Origin: Streptomyces sp. ISL-94
GTDB lineage: Bacteria > Actinomycetota > Actinomycetes > Streptomycetales > Streptomycetaceae
NCBI RefSeq assembly: GCF_018614075.1
Contig: NZ_JAGGOZ010000010.1
Location: 1-64,000 of the forward strand
Length of the DNA stretch: 64,000 nucleotides
Reading direction: 5' to 3'
The first letter of the stretch is position 1. Each line of letters begins with the position of its first letter. Below are positions 1-7,860 of the stretch, piece after piece. The notes below the pieces were generated by a model. It searched no databases and was not told the DNA's origin. It saw only the letters and a program-made list of their open reading frames with translations. Position numbers and translations under genes: made by a program.

Positions 1-63
1 GCCTATCGGCAGGTAGGGCTCAATCAACTTCCACTGCTCATCGGTCAGTTGCCTGCGCGTCAC
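1..63 (-). CDS. IS5-family transposase, N-terminal start (cut by window edge)
   Basis: The minus strand reads from a GTG at 63-61 into MTRRQLTDEQWKLIEPYLPIG and leaves the window still open. This is the usual opening of Streptomyces IS5-family DDE transposases, whose N-terminal helical region carries the LTDEQW-IEP-LP pattern. A GGAAG ribosome site lies six bases upstream of the GTG. The rest of the element lies outside the window to the left, and its terminal inverted repeat should fall in about 64-136. Whether the copy is intact cannot be judged. Confidence 0.75.
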   Translation of the reverse strand, partial: MTRRQLTDEQWKLIEPYLPIG

Positions 64-136
64 GATCGTCTTCCTACTGGATTCGCCCTCAAGACGGATC
101 CGAATCAGCAAGATTGATCACGACATCACACAAGCC

Positions 137-1483
137 CTAGAAGCCGCCCCCGCCGTCGAATCCACCGCCTCCGTCGAAGCCGCCCCCGCCGCCGAAGTCC
201 CCGCCGCCGAAGTCGGACGGGTTGAAGTCGGCCCCGGAGACGTCGCCGCCCTCGAAGCCGGACCCGTAGTCACCGCCGCCGAAGTCGGAGGCGTAGGCGG
301 GGCTGGACATCATCGAGCCGAGCATCGTGCCCATGAGCAGGCCGGGCAGGATGCCGCCGCCGAAGTAGCCGCCGGCCCAGGGACCGTACGCCGGGCCGGC
401 GTCGTAGTAGGGGCGCGGCCCGTGCGCGGTGTCGACCGTGCGGACCGCCGGGTCCTGGCCGTCGCGCAGCCGGACGGCGTCCGCCGTGCACAGGGGCACG
501 GTACGCTCCGCGCCCCCAGCCGGGGCCCAGGCGGCGTCCTCGGCGCTCGGGCCGTGGCGCGGATCGAAGAAGCAGGGCAGCCGGCGCTCCGGCACGGGAC
601 GGCCCTGCCGGCGCGCGTCGAGGCAGGCCAGAGCGTAGCGGCCGTCCTCCAGCGCCTGGGTCACGCCCTGCACCTCTTCGGGGCGCTGCACCGAGACCAT
701 GATCTGTTTGGCCTTCTCGTACGAGTCGAGGCCCTGCCCGTAGTCCCTGCGCATCGCGTCGTCGGCGCCGGGCTCGCCGGGATGGAAGTCGAGCCGGTCC
801 AGCTCCTCGCCGAAGGCCGTGATGTCCTCGTCGACGACCACGCTGAGGCGCTCGATGGCCTCGCGCCGGGCCTCTTCCCTCTTCTTCCGGTTGCGGCGGA
901 CCAGCGCGTAGGCGCCACCGCCGCCGACCACGGCCGCCGCGCCGAGGGTGATCAGGCCGCCGACCGGGGCGCCGCTGTCCGCGCCGGTGCTGTCCCAGGA
1001 GGCCGGGGCGCTGCCCTTGGCCTGGCTCAGGGCCTGGTCCACGAAGTTGCCGAGCTGGGTGGCCGCGTCGGGCGCCCCCGCCTTCACCGCGTCGGTGAGG
1101 TTGCGCACGGCGTTCACCGGCATGACCGCCCTGTCGGCACCGGCGTTGAAGCCGTCGCCGAGCCGGATCGCGTAGAGCCCGGTGATGCCGGTTTCGGCCC
1201 GGACGGCGCTGAGCACCTTGTCCGGCGGGAACTCGGCGGTGGCCGGCAGCACGGCGACGAACACCGGCTTCCCGGCATCCTTGATCTTCTGTGCGAGCGC
1301 CTCCGCATCCGCCTGGGGCAGCTGCGCCTCCGCACGCGGGTCGACGTAGACCGGCCCTTCCTTGAGAGCCTCCGCCACGGCGGCGACGCCGGTGGCGGCC
1401 GACGCCTGCGGGGCGGCCACCAGGGCGGTCGCGGACAGGGCCAGCAGCAGACCGGACAATACGGATATCAGCCTGGTCCTCAT
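137..1483 (-). CDS. Secreted or membrane-anchored protein with Gly/Asp/Phe-rich tail
   Basis: The 448-residue product starts with a clear signal peptide (residues 1-29, hydrophobic core LSGLLLALSATALV, likely cleavage after AQASA or just beyond). An extracytoplasmic domain of about 140 residues follows, faintly like TPM/DUF477 repair domains. Next come a membrane segment at about 172-195, a basic RRNRKKREEARRE stretch, a cytoplasmic region with a predicted helical part, and a tail built from GGGGFD and DFGGGD repeats ending in GGGGF. The ATG at 1483 is preferred; a GTG two codons upstream is possible. It lies downstream of cimA on the same strand, with a hairpin between them. The function is unknown. 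Glycine-rich tails are common in Streptomyces envelope proteins, so a role at the cell surface is a guess. Confidence 0.7.
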   Translation of the reverse strand: MRTRLISVLSGLLLALSATALVAAPQASAATGVAAVAEALKEGPVYVDPRAEAQLPQADAEALAQKIKDAGKPVFVAVLPATAEFPPDKVLSAVRAETGITGLYAIRLGDGFNAGADRAVMPVNAVRNLTDAVKAGAPDAATQLGNFVDQALSQAKGSAPASWDSTGADSGAPVGGLITLGAAAVVGGGGAYALVRRNRKKREEARREAIERLSVVVDEDITAFGEELDRLDFHPGEPGADDAMRRDYGQGLDSYEKAKQIMVSVQRPEEVQGVTQALEDGRYALACLDARRQGRPVPERRLPCFFDPRHGPSAEDAAWAPAGGAERTVPLCTADAVRLRDGQDPAVRTVDTAHGPRPYYDAGPAYGPWAGGYFGGGILPGLLMGTMLGSMMSSPAYASDFGGGDYGSGFEGGDVSGADFNPSDFGGGDFGGGGGFDGGGGFDGGGGF

Positions 1484-1543
1484 ACTCACGACGCTACCCG
1501 AACAGGGGTTTTCCTGTGTGAGTAGGGCATAAGGGCCCGCGAC

Positions 1544-1578
1544 GGCCCGCGCGGCGTTCGACGGACACCGCGCGGGCC
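1544..1578 (-). terminator. Hairpin downstream of cimA
   Basis: An 11-base inverted repeat, GGCCCGCGCGG at 1544-1554 and CCGCGCGGGCC at 1568-1578, with a 13-base loop lies 20 bases beyond the cimA stop codon. It has no T-run, as is usual for Streptomyces terminators. Confidence 0.6.
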
Positions 1579-1598
1579 GGGGGGATCACTGCTCGGGA

Positions 1599-3203
1599 CT
1601 ACTCGGCCGGTTCGACGCCCGCGTGCAGGAGGCCGTAGGTGAAGGCGTCCTCCAGGGCCTGCCAGGACGCGGCGATCACGTTCGGGGCCACGCCCACCGT
1701 GGACCACTCGCGGACGCCGTCCGTGGTGGCGACCAGCACGCGGGTCGTGGACTCCGTGCCGTGCTTGCCCTCCAGGATGCGGACCTTGTAGTCGACCAGC
1801 TCGAACTTGGCCAGCTGGGGGTAGAAGCGCTCGAGGGCGACCCGGAGCGCGCGGTCCAGGGCGTTGACCGGGCCGTTGCCCTCCGCCGTCGCGACGATCC
1901 GCTCGCCCTTGGCCCACAGCTTCACCGTGGCCTCGTTGGCGTGGGTGCCGTCCGGGCGGTCCTCGACGATCGCCCGCCAGGACTCGATGCGGAAGTACTT
2001 GCGGGCCCGGCCCTCGGCCTCGGCGCGCAGCAGCAGCTCGAAGGAGGCGTCGGCGGCCTCGTACGTGTAGCCCTGGAGCTCGCGCTCCTTGACCCGCTCC
2101 ACGACCCGGGAGATCAGCGCGCGGTCCCCGCCCAGGTCGACGCCGAGCTCCTTGCCCTTGAGCTCGATGGAGGCGCGGCCGGCCATGTCGGAGACCAGCA
2201 TCCGCATGGTGTTGCCGACCCGCTCGGGGTCGATGTGCTGGTAGAGGTCCGGGTCGACCTTGATGGCCGAGGCGTGCAGGCCGGCCTTGTGCGCGAATGC
2301 GGAGACACCCACGTAGGGCTGGTGCGTGGAGGGCGTGAGGTTGACGACCTCGGCGATGGCGTGCGAGATCCGGGTCATCTCGGCGAGCGCGCCCTCGGGG
2401 AGCACCTTGCGGCCGTACTTGATCTCCAGCGCGGCGACGACGGGGAAGAGGTTGGCGTTGCCGACGCGCTCGCCGTAGCCGTTCGCGGTGCACTGGACGT
2501 GGGTGGCGCCCGCGTCGACGGCGGCCAGGGTGTTGGCGACGGCGCAGCCGGTGTCGTCCTGGGCGTGGATGCCCAGGCGGGCGCCGGTGTCGGCGAGGAC
2601 GGTGGCGACGGTCGCCGTGATCTGGGCCGGCAGCATGCCGCCGTTGGTGTCGCAGAGGATGACGACGTCGGCGCCGGCCTCGTGCGCGGTGCGTACGACG
2701 GACTTCGCGTACTCGGCGTTGGCGCGGTAGCCGTCGAAGAAGTGCTCGCAGTCGACGAAGACGCGGCGGCCCTGGGCGACGAGGTGGGAGACGGTGTCCC
2801 GGACCATCTCCAGGTTCTCGTCCAGGGTGGTGCGCAGGGCGAGCTCGACGTGCCGGTCGTGGGACTTGGCGACGAGCGTGATCACCGGGGCGCCGGACTC
2901 CAGCAGGGCCCGCACCTGCGGGTCCTCGGCGGCCGAGCCGCCCGCCCGCCGGGTCGCTCCGAAGGCGACCAGCTGGGCGTTCTTGAAGTCGATCTCGGCA
3001 CGGGCCCGGGCGAAGAACTCGGTGTCGCGGGGGTTGGCGCCGGGCCAGCCGCCCTCGATGAAGCCCACCCCGAAATCGTCCAGGTGCCGGGCGATCGTCA
3101 GCTTGTCGGCGACCGTGAGGTTGATGCCTTCGCGCTGGGCACCGTCGCGCAGGGTGGTGTCGAAGACATGGAAGCTGTCGTCGAGGACCTCTGTCGTCGT
3201 CAT
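1599..3203 (-). CDS. cimA: Citramalate synthase (2-isopropylmalate synthase family)
   Basis: The 534-residue protein belongs to the HMG-CoA-lyase-like acyltransferases. It condenses pyruvate with acetyl-CoA to (R)-citramalate, the threonine-independent entry to isoleucine. The DTTLRDGAQREGINL motif near residue 15 supplies the metal and substrate residues of the TIM barrel. HAQDDTGCAVANT and the TANGYGERVGN segment further on carry the metal-binding histidines and the glycine-rich loop. The C-terminal third is the regulatory domain where isoleucine acts in CimA relatives. The length and the long C-terminus fit the CimA/LeuA2 type rather than LeuA. The start is the ATG at 3203, with GACAGGAGT upstream as ribosome site. 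A terminator-like hairpin and a two-isoleucine mini-ORF lie 100-220 bases upstream, suggesting attenuation. Confidence 0.9.
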   Translation of the reverse strand: MTTTEVLDDSFHVFDTTLRDGAQREGINLTVADKLTIARHLDDFGVGFIEGGWPGANPRDTEFFARARAEIDFKNAQLVAFGATRRAGGSAAEDPQVRALLESGAPVITLVAKSHDRHVELALRTTLDENLEMVRDTVSHLVAQGRRVFVDCEHFFDGYRANAEYAKSVVRTAHEAGADVVILCDTNGGMLPAQITATVATVLADTGARLGIHAQDDTGCAVANTLAAVDAGATHVQCTANGYGERVGNANLFPVVAALEIKYGRKVLPEGALAEMTRISHAIAEVVNLTPSTHQPYVGVSAFAHKAGLHASAIKVDPDLYQHIDPERVGNTMRMLVSDMAGRASIELKGKELGVDLGGDRALISRVVERVKERELQGYTYEAADASFELLLRAEAEGRARKYFRIESWRAIVEDRPDGTHANEATVKLWAKGERIVATAEGNGPVNALDRALRVALERFYPQLAKFELVDYKVRILEGKHGTESTTRVLVATTDGVREWSTVGVAPNVIAASWQALEDAFTYGLLHAGVEPAE

Positions 3204-3304
3204 GCTGATCTGACTCCTGTCGGATGAGTGGCTCCGGGCGTACGGGATCCACTGCCCCCATCATCGCGCGCGGCCCGGTCCCGGCAGGAATGGGCCGGGA
3301 AACG

Positions 3305-3330
3305 AAAAAACCTCTCGCGGGTGCGAGAGG
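3305..3330 (-). terminator. Intrinsic terminator in the cimA leader (candidate attenuator)
   Basis: On the minus strand CCTCTCGC and GCGAGAGG form a perfect 8-bp stem with a 4-base loop, followed by six T residues (3305-3310). It lies 100 bases before the cimA start and 41 bases after a short ORF with tandem isoleucine codons. A T-run is unusual in this genome. The only other clear case in the window is the ilvB attenuator, so this hairpin probably controls cimA rather than just ending the tetR transcript. Confidence 0.7.
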
Positions 3331-3383
3331 TCTGCGCGCGGGTCTGGGGCACGATGGCCTCTGCCGCGGAGTTCTTCCGCGGT

Positions 3384-3425
3384 TCAGCGGTCAGTGCGGA
3401 CCGGCGCGCTGCTGCCGATAATCAT
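3384..3425 (-). CDS. Candidate cimA leader peptide (MIIGSSAPVRTDR)
   Basis: The minus strand reads ATG ATT ATC and on to TGA, giving a 13-residue peptide with two consecutive isoleucine codons. Its TGA is followed within one base by a hairpin (CCGCGGA at 3364-3370, TCCGCGG at 3376-3382) and then by the T-tailed terminator at 3305-3330. Eleven bases inside the mini-ORF (3399-3409) could pair, with one mismatch, with 3334-3344 just before the terminator. That gives the mutually influencing segments expected of transcription attenuation. There is no Shine-Dalgarno sequence, so a leaderless start would be needed. Two Ile codons are few, so the call is an inference. Confidence 0.5.
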   Translation of the reverse strand: MIIGSSAPVRTDR

Positions 3426-3570
3426 GGGCTGAGCAAGCACGCCCGCAGTTTGCCATAACGCCTGCGGCGCGCGGACACCGATCTCAGCATGCGGGCACCT
3501 GCTGCGTCGGCCTGGACTCCGCCCCCGGGGCCCGCGCCGGACCGGCCGTGGTCGGCTGCCGCGCCGCTGC

Positions 3571-3617
3571 TGGGGCTCCGCCCCGGGCCCCGCGCCTCAA
3601 ACGCCGGCGGGGCTGGA
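3571..3617. repeat. Streptomyces intergenic repeat (SPAGV-type), copy A
   Basis: This GC-rich element contains GCGCCTCAAACGCCGGCG flanked by GGGGCTCCGCCCC and GGGGCTGGA. Read on the minus strand it encodes the last residues SPAGV and the TGA of the tetR gene at 3597. Similar copies lie at 55701-55748 and 55753-55780, with an inverted copy at 55830-55878. CCCCGC/GCGGGG within it can form a hairpin, so it may also end transcription. Confidence 0.8.
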
Positions 3618-4232
3618 TGTCGGGGCCAGGCCTTCGGTCAGGAATTCCGCTACGTGGGAGAGGATCTCCTCGCGGGAGAGCAGGGGGAGGCCCACCGCCA
3701 GCTGGATGCTGAATCCGTCGAGCAGGGCCCTGGTGCGGGTGGCGAAGCGGTCGGCGTCCACCGGGCGGAACTCGCCGCGCGAGATGCCCTCGGCGAGCAG
3801 GGCCACCAGGTCCCGGTGCCAGGCGCCCTCGATCGCCGCCTGCCGGTCGCGTTCCTCCGGTCCGGCGGTCTGGGAGCGGTTCCAGACCTCCAGCCACAGG
3901 GTCCAGTGCGGGTCCCGGGCGTGCTCCGGCACGTACAGGTCGACGTACTCCCGGAGCCGCTCGCGCACCGGGCCGCGACGGGACAGCAGAGCCCGGCGCT
4001 GGTCGCCCAGCGCCGCCTCGCTCCACTCCAGGGTCTGCAGCAGGAGCTCGTCCTTGCTGCGGAAGTAGTAGAGGAGGTGGCCGCTGCTCATGCCGACCTC
4101 GCGGCCCAGACCGGCCATGGTCAGGCCTTCCAGGCCGCGCTCGGCGATCGTGGCCATGGCGGCGACGAGTACGTCCTCGCGCGGGGGCGCGTTCTTGCGC
4201 GCTGCCCGTACCGGTACTCCACCCGCGGCCAT
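3597..4232 (-). CDS. TetR-family regulator at the end of the urease/agmatine operon
   Basis: The 211-residue protein has an N-terminal TetR DNA-binding domain at about residues 16-62. The recognition region is LEGLTMAGLGREVGMSSGHLLYYFRSKDELL, the normal turn and YYF-S-K-ELL signature, followed by a helical ligand domain with a TetR C-terminal fold. It starts 29 bases after the aguA stop on the same strand and is probably the last gene of ureAB-ureC-aguA-tetR. That suggests it senses agmatine, putrescine or a nitrogen signal and controls this operon. The palindrome at 7842-7860 is the obvious candidate site. Its last residues and stop codon come from the intergenic repeat at 3571-3617, so the original C-terminus may have been replaced. 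The ligand is unknown. Confidence 0.85.
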   Translation of the reverse strand: MAAGGVPVRAARKNAPPREDVLVAAMATIAERGLEGLTMAGLGREVGMSSGHLLYYFRSKDELLLQTLEWSEAALGDQRRALLSRRGPVRERLREYVDLYVPEHARDPHWTLWLEVWNRSQTAGPEERDRQAAIEGAWHRDLVALLAEGISRGEFRPVDADRFATRTRALLDGFSIQLAVGLPLLSREEILSHVAEFLTEGLAPTSSPAGV

Positions 4233-4261
4233 GGGCCCACTCCTTGTCCGGATCCCGAAGG

Positions 4262-5311
4262 TCAGACCTTCGGCTGCTGCTGGGTGATGCAGTGGATTCC
4301 GCCACCCCCGGCGAAAATCGTACGTGCGTCAACGAGTGTCACGGTCCGCTCGGGGAACAGTCCGCTAAAGATCTCGGCGGCCTCCTCGTCGCGCGGGTCG
4401 TCGAAGGAGCACAGCACCACGCCGCCGTTGCACAGGTAGTGGTTGATGTACGAGTAGTCCACCCACTCGCCGTCCTCCTCCAGCACGGTCGGTGCCGGGA
4501 TCTCCACGACCTCCAGCCGCCGGCCCTGGGCGTCGGTGGACGCGCGCAGGATGGCCGCGATGGTCTTGCAGCGCTCGTGGTCCGGGTGGGCCGGGTCGGG
4601 CTGGGTGTGGACCATGACCACGCCGGGGCGGGCGAAGGCGGCGACGATGTCGACGTGGCCCTGGGTGCCGTAGGTGCCGTAGTCGCCGGCCAGACCGTAC
4701 GGGAGCCAGATGGCCTTGGTGGTGCCGAGGTGCGCGTGGATCTCCCGCTCGACCTGCTCGCGGGTCCAGTCGGGGTTGCGGCCCTTGCCCAGCTGGACGG
4801 TGTCGGTGAGGAGCACGGTGCCCTCGCCGTCGACGTGGATGGCGCCGCCCTCGTTGACCAGCGGGGTGCTGTACGTGCGGGTGCCGACGAGGTCGGAGAT
4901 GTGCCGGGCGATCTTCGAGTCGTGGTCCCAGCGGGCCCACTCCTGGGCGCCCCAGCCGTTGAAGGTCCAGTCGACGGCCGCCAGCTCGCCGGCGCCGTTG
5001 GTGACGAAGGTGGGGCCGATGTCCCGCATCCAGGCGTCGTCGAGCTCGCGCTCCACCAGCACCAGTTCGTGGCCGTCGGCCCCTCCGGCGATCGCGCGGG
5101 CGCTGTCCGCGTCACCGGGCGAGACGACGAGGGTCACGGGCTCGTACGTGCGGACCGCGCGGGCGACGGCGCCCCAGGCCTCGCGGGCCTCGGCGAGCTC
5201 CTGCTCGTTGGTGAAGGTGGGGTTGGGGCTGGGCCAGGCCATCCAGGTGCGCTCGTGGGGCATCCACTCGGCGGGCATCCGGAATCCATCGTTCACGGGC
5301 TGTGCAGTCAT
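4262..5311 (-). CDS. aguA: Agmatine deiminase
   Basis: The 349-residue protein belongs to the porphyromonas-type peptidyl-arginine deiminase family and hydrolyses agmatine to N-carbamoylputrescine and ammonia in the cytoplasm. FRMPAEWMPHERTWMAWP at the N-terminus and DDAWMRDIGPTFV, VDWTFNGWG and NEGGAIHVDGEGT further on are family signatures. The catalytic cysteine is residue 341, in GGGGIHCITQQQP, where the first asparagine of the usual GGGNIHC is a glycine. The start at 5311 gives MTAQPVNDG, with AAGGA upstream; in-frame codons further up lie inside ureC. It begins 25 bases after ureC stops. The pairing with urease suggests a nitrogen-release operon for polyamine precursors, since carbamoylputrescine hydrolysis and urea both feed ammonia. 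Confidence 0.92.
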   Translation of the reverse strand: MTAQPVNDGFRMPAEWMPHERTWMAWPSPNPTFTNEQELAEAREAWGAVARAVRTYEPVTLVVSPGDADSARAIAGGADGHELVLVERELDDAWMRDIGPTFVTNGAGELAAVDWTFNGWGAQEWARWDHDSKIARHISDLVGTRTYSTPLVNEGGAIHVDGEGTVLLTDTVQLGKGRNPDWTREQVEREIHAHLGTTKAIWLPYGLAGDYGTYGTQGHVDIVAAFARPGVVMVHTQPDPAHPDHERCKTIAAILRASTDAQGRRLEVVEIPAPTVLEEDGEWVDYSYINHYLCNGGVVLCSFDDPRDEEAAEIFSGLFPERTVTLVDARTIFAGGGGIHCITQQQPKV

Positions 5312-5336
5312 GGCGGGGAGGTCCTTACGGGCTGGC

Positions 5337-7070
5337 TTAGAGGAAGTACAGGCGGTTGAGGGAGACCGACTCGGCGGCTTCGGAGCGCAGCGGTTCCCCG
5401 TCGAGGGAGACGAGGCCGCTGCGCGCGTCGACATCGACCGCGCCCACCCGGGAGTTCAGGAGCAGGTCCTTGGGGCCGATGCCGCGGGTGCCGCGGACGG
5501 CCACCCGGCGCCGGCGGGTCGGCATCTCGTCGCTGCCGAGGGCCGCCGCGGCGGCCGAGACGAAGGCGACGGAGATGTCGGCGGCGGTGGCGCCGTACGA
5601 ACCGAACTGCGGGCCGAGGACCAGCGGTTCGCAGGTGTCGGTGGCGGCGTTGGGGTCGCCGGTGACCCCGTAGGCCGGGAAGCCGGACTTGAGGACCAGC
5701 TGCGGCTTGGCGCCGAAGAACTGGGGGCGCCACAGCACGATGTCGGCGAGCTTGCCGACCTCGATGGAGCCGATCTCGTGGGCCAGGCCGTGGGCGATGG
5801 CCGGGTTGATGGTCAGCTTGGCCATGTAGCGCATGACGCGGGCGTTGTCGTCGCCCTCGCCGTCGCCGGCCAGCGGGCCGAGCTCGCCCTTCATCTTCGC
5901 CGCCATGGCGAAGGTGCGGCGGATGGTCTCGCCCGCGCGGCCCATGCCCTGGGCGTCGGAGGAGGTGATGCCGATCGCGCCGAGGTCGTGCAGGACGTCC
6001 TCGGCCCCCATCGTGCCCGCGCGGATCCGGTCGCGGGCCATGGCGGCGTCGCCCGGGAGGTCGGGCTTGAGGTCGTGGACGGAGACGATCATGCCGTAGT
6101 GCTCGGCGACCGCGTCCCGGCCGAAGGGCAGGGTGGGGTTGGTGGAGGAGCCGATGACGTTCGGCACGCCCGCCATCTTGAGCACGTTGGGGACGTGTCC
6201 GCCGCCGCAGCCCTCGATGTGGAAGGCGTGGATGGTCCGGCCGTCCAGGACGCGCAGGGTGTCCTCGACGGAGAGGCACTCGTTCAGGCCGTCGCTGTGC
6301 AGGGCGACTTGGACGTCGTACTCCTCGGCCACCCGCAGGGCGGTGTCCAGGGCGCGGGTGTGGGCGCCCATGTCCTCGTGGACCTTGAAGCCGGAGGCGC
6401 CGCCCTCGGCCAGGGCCTCGACCAGCGGGGCCGCGCCCGAGGAGGAGCCGCGGGCGAGGAAGCCGATGTTCACGGGCCAGGCGTCGAAGGCGCTGAAGGC
6501 GTGCTTGAGCGCCCACGGGGAGTTGACGCCGACGCCCCAGACCGGGCCGAACTCCTGGCCGATGATCGTGGTGACGCCCGCGGCGAGCGAGGCCTCCATG
6601 ATGCGCGGGGACAGCAGGTGGACGTGGGTGTCCACGGCGCCGGCGGTGGCGATCAGGCCCTCGCCGGAGACGATGCTCGTACCGGTTCCGACGACGACGT
6701 CCACGCCGTCGAGGGTGTCGGGGTTGCCGGCCCGGCCGATCGCGTGGATGCGGCCTTCGCGGATGCCGATGGAGACCTTGCGGATGCCGAGGACGGCGTC
6801 GATGACCAGCACGTTGCTGATGACGACGTCGCAGGTTTCGCGGACTGCGGCGGCCTTCAGGTGCAGGCCGTCGCGCGCGGTCTTGCCGAAGCCGGCCAGG
6901 AACTCGTCGCCGGCCTTCTGGGCGTCGGACTCCACCCGGACGGTGAGCCCGGAGTCGCCGAGCCGGACCCGGTCCCCGGCGCGGGGGCCGAAGACGGAGG
7001 CGTACTCGTGCGGGTCGATGTGCCGGCTGCCCGGCGCACAGTGGTCGCTGTGGGGGGTCTGGCGGCTCAT
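5337..7070 (-). CDS. ureC: Urease alpha subunit (UreC)
   Basis: The 577-residue protein hydrolyses urea to ammonia and carbamate at a binuclear nickel site. By alignment with Klebsiella UreC the metal ligands are all present: His149 and His151 in DTHVH, the carbamylated Lys229 in GFKVHED, His258 in ALHSD, His284 in FHIEG and Asp372 in SSDAQGMGR. The catalytic histidine is His332 in SVHDL. The mobile-flap cysteine (Cys319 in Klebsiella) is Val331, and the next His is Asp333. Its ATG overlaps the ureAB stop (ATGA), so translation is coupled. No ureE, F, G or D accessory gene is nearby, so maturation must rely on genes elsewhere. The sequence fits the divergent second urease set seen in Streptomyces. 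Confidence 0.93.
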   Translation of the reverse strand: MSRQTPHSDHCAPGSRHIDPHEYASVFGPRAGDRVRLGDSGLTVRVESDAQKAGDEFLAGFGKTARDGLHLKAAAVRETCDVVISNVLVIDAVLGIRKVSIGIREGRIHAIGRAGNPDTLDGVDVVVGTGTSIVSGEGLIATAGAVDTHVHLLSPRIMEASLAAGVTTIIGQEFGPVWGVGVNSPWALKHAFSAFDAWPVNIGFLARGSSSGAAPLVEALAEGGASGFKVHEDMGAHTRALDTALRVAEEYDVQVALHSDGLNECLSVEDTLRVLDGRTIHAFHIEGCGGGHVPNVLKMAGVPNVIGSSTNPTLPFGRDAVAEHYGMIVSVHDLKPDLPGDAAMARDRIRAGTMGAEDVLHDLGAIGITSSDAQGMGRAGETIRRTFAMAAKMKGELGPLAGDGEGDDNARVMRYMAKLTINPAIAHGLAHEIGSIEVGKLADIVLWRPQFFGAKPQLVLKSGFPAYGVTGDPNAATDTCEPLVLGPQFGSYGATAADISVAFVSAAAAALGSDEMPTRRRRVAVRGTRGIGPKDLLLNSRVGAVDVDARSGLVSLDGEPLRSEAAESVSLNRLYFL

Positions 7071-7813
7071 GCCTGGTCTCCGTCCGCGGATTCGGTGGTG
7101 CTGGGTGCGGCTGCGCCGGCGGGGCGCTCCGGGTCGGCGCCCAGGTACCCGCACGCGGCCGCCCGGCTCAGCGCCTGCGCCTTGGCGCCGGGGGCGTCCA
7201 GGGGACCGTCGACCAGGCCCGCGAAGCCGATGGCGATGCGGTCGCCGCCGATGGGGACCAGCCCGACCTCGCCCTCGCCGTGGGGGTCGAACCGTACGGA
7301 GGAGCCGGCCGGCACGCACAGCCGCATCCCGTAGGCGGCGGCGCGGTCGAAGTCGAGGCGGGGGTTGGCCTCGAAGAAGTGGAAGTGCGAGGTGACGCTC
7401 ACCGGCACGGCGGCGGTGTTGCGCACGCGCAGGTGCACCACCGGCTCGGGCTGGGGGACGCCGGGGCCGGGGACGACCGCGCCGGGGGCGTCGTCGCCGA
7501 GGGAGACCGCGCCGCGGATGGGCGAGGAGACCACCGCGAGGCGGGATCCGTCGTCGAAGACGGCCTCCACGTGGACCTCGGTGACCACGTCGGCCACGCC
7601 GGGCAGGACGTCGTCGGGGCCCAGCACGGCGCGGGCCTCCTCGATGGCCTCCGCCAGCCGCTTCCCGTCGCGCGCGGCCTCGCAGACCGTGTCCGCGATC
7701 AGCGCGGTGGCCTCCGGGACGTTGAGCTTCAGGCCCCTGGCCCGCCGGGCCCTGGCCAGTTCCGCTGCGCTGCGGAGCAGCAGCCGGTCGCGCTCCGTAG
7801 GGGTCAGCCGCAC
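7067..7813 (-). CDS. ureAB: Urease gamma-beta fusion subunit (UreAB)
   Basis: The 248-residue protein joins the urease gamma subunit (residues 1 to about 100; MRLTPTERDRLLLRSAAELARARRARGLKLNVPEATALI) to the beta subunit (about 110-225). The beta part shows the usual V-VRNTAAVPVSVTSHFHFFEANPRLDFDR segment and the G-RL-VPAGSSVRF turn. Such gamma-beta fusions are known in several bacteria. It is the first gene of the operon and is followed by ureC with a 4-base overlap. Its promoter region (7814-7970) is shared with the divergent NCS1 permease and contains a perfect palindrome. The last 20 residues are low-complexity and follow no known subunit. Confidence 0.92.
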   Translation of the reverse strand: MRLTPTERDRLLLRSAAELARARRARGLKLNVPEATALIADTVCEAARDGKRLAEAIEEARAVLGPDDVLPGVADVVTEVHVEAVFDDGSRLAVVSSPIRGAVSLGDDAPGAVVPGPGVPQPEPVVHLRVRNTAAVPVSVTSHFHFFEANPRLDFDRAAAYGMRLCVPAGSSVRFDPHGEGEVGLVPIGGDRIAIGFAGLVDGPLDAPGAKAQALSRAAACGYLGADPERPAGAAAPSTTESADGDQA

Positions 7814-7841
7814 GGCGATCCACCACCTTTTGACTCGATGG

Positions 7842-7860
7842 GTTAGAGCATCACTCTAAC
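7842..7860. promoter_or_regulatory. Perfect palindrome, candidate operator between ureAB and the permease
   Basis: GTTAGAG and CTCTAAC form a perfect 7-bp inverted repeat with a 5-base centre (19 bp in all). It lies 29 bases upstream of the ureAB start and about 110 bases upstream of the permease start, a good place for repressing both. Size and symmetry fit a TetR or GntR operator, and a TetR gene closes the urease operon. Confidence 0.6.

Noticed and set aside
422..1525. Long open frames opposite or out of phase with the real genes throughout the window
   Set aside because: At this GC content stop codons are rare, and such frames lack ribosome sites, domain matches and the third-position GC pattern of the genes they shadow.
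6058..6087. Loss of the urease catalytic histidine
   Set aside because: A first alignment placed Val at His320, but the gapless alignment from Asp372 puts the histidine of SVHDL at that position; only the flap cysteine is changed.
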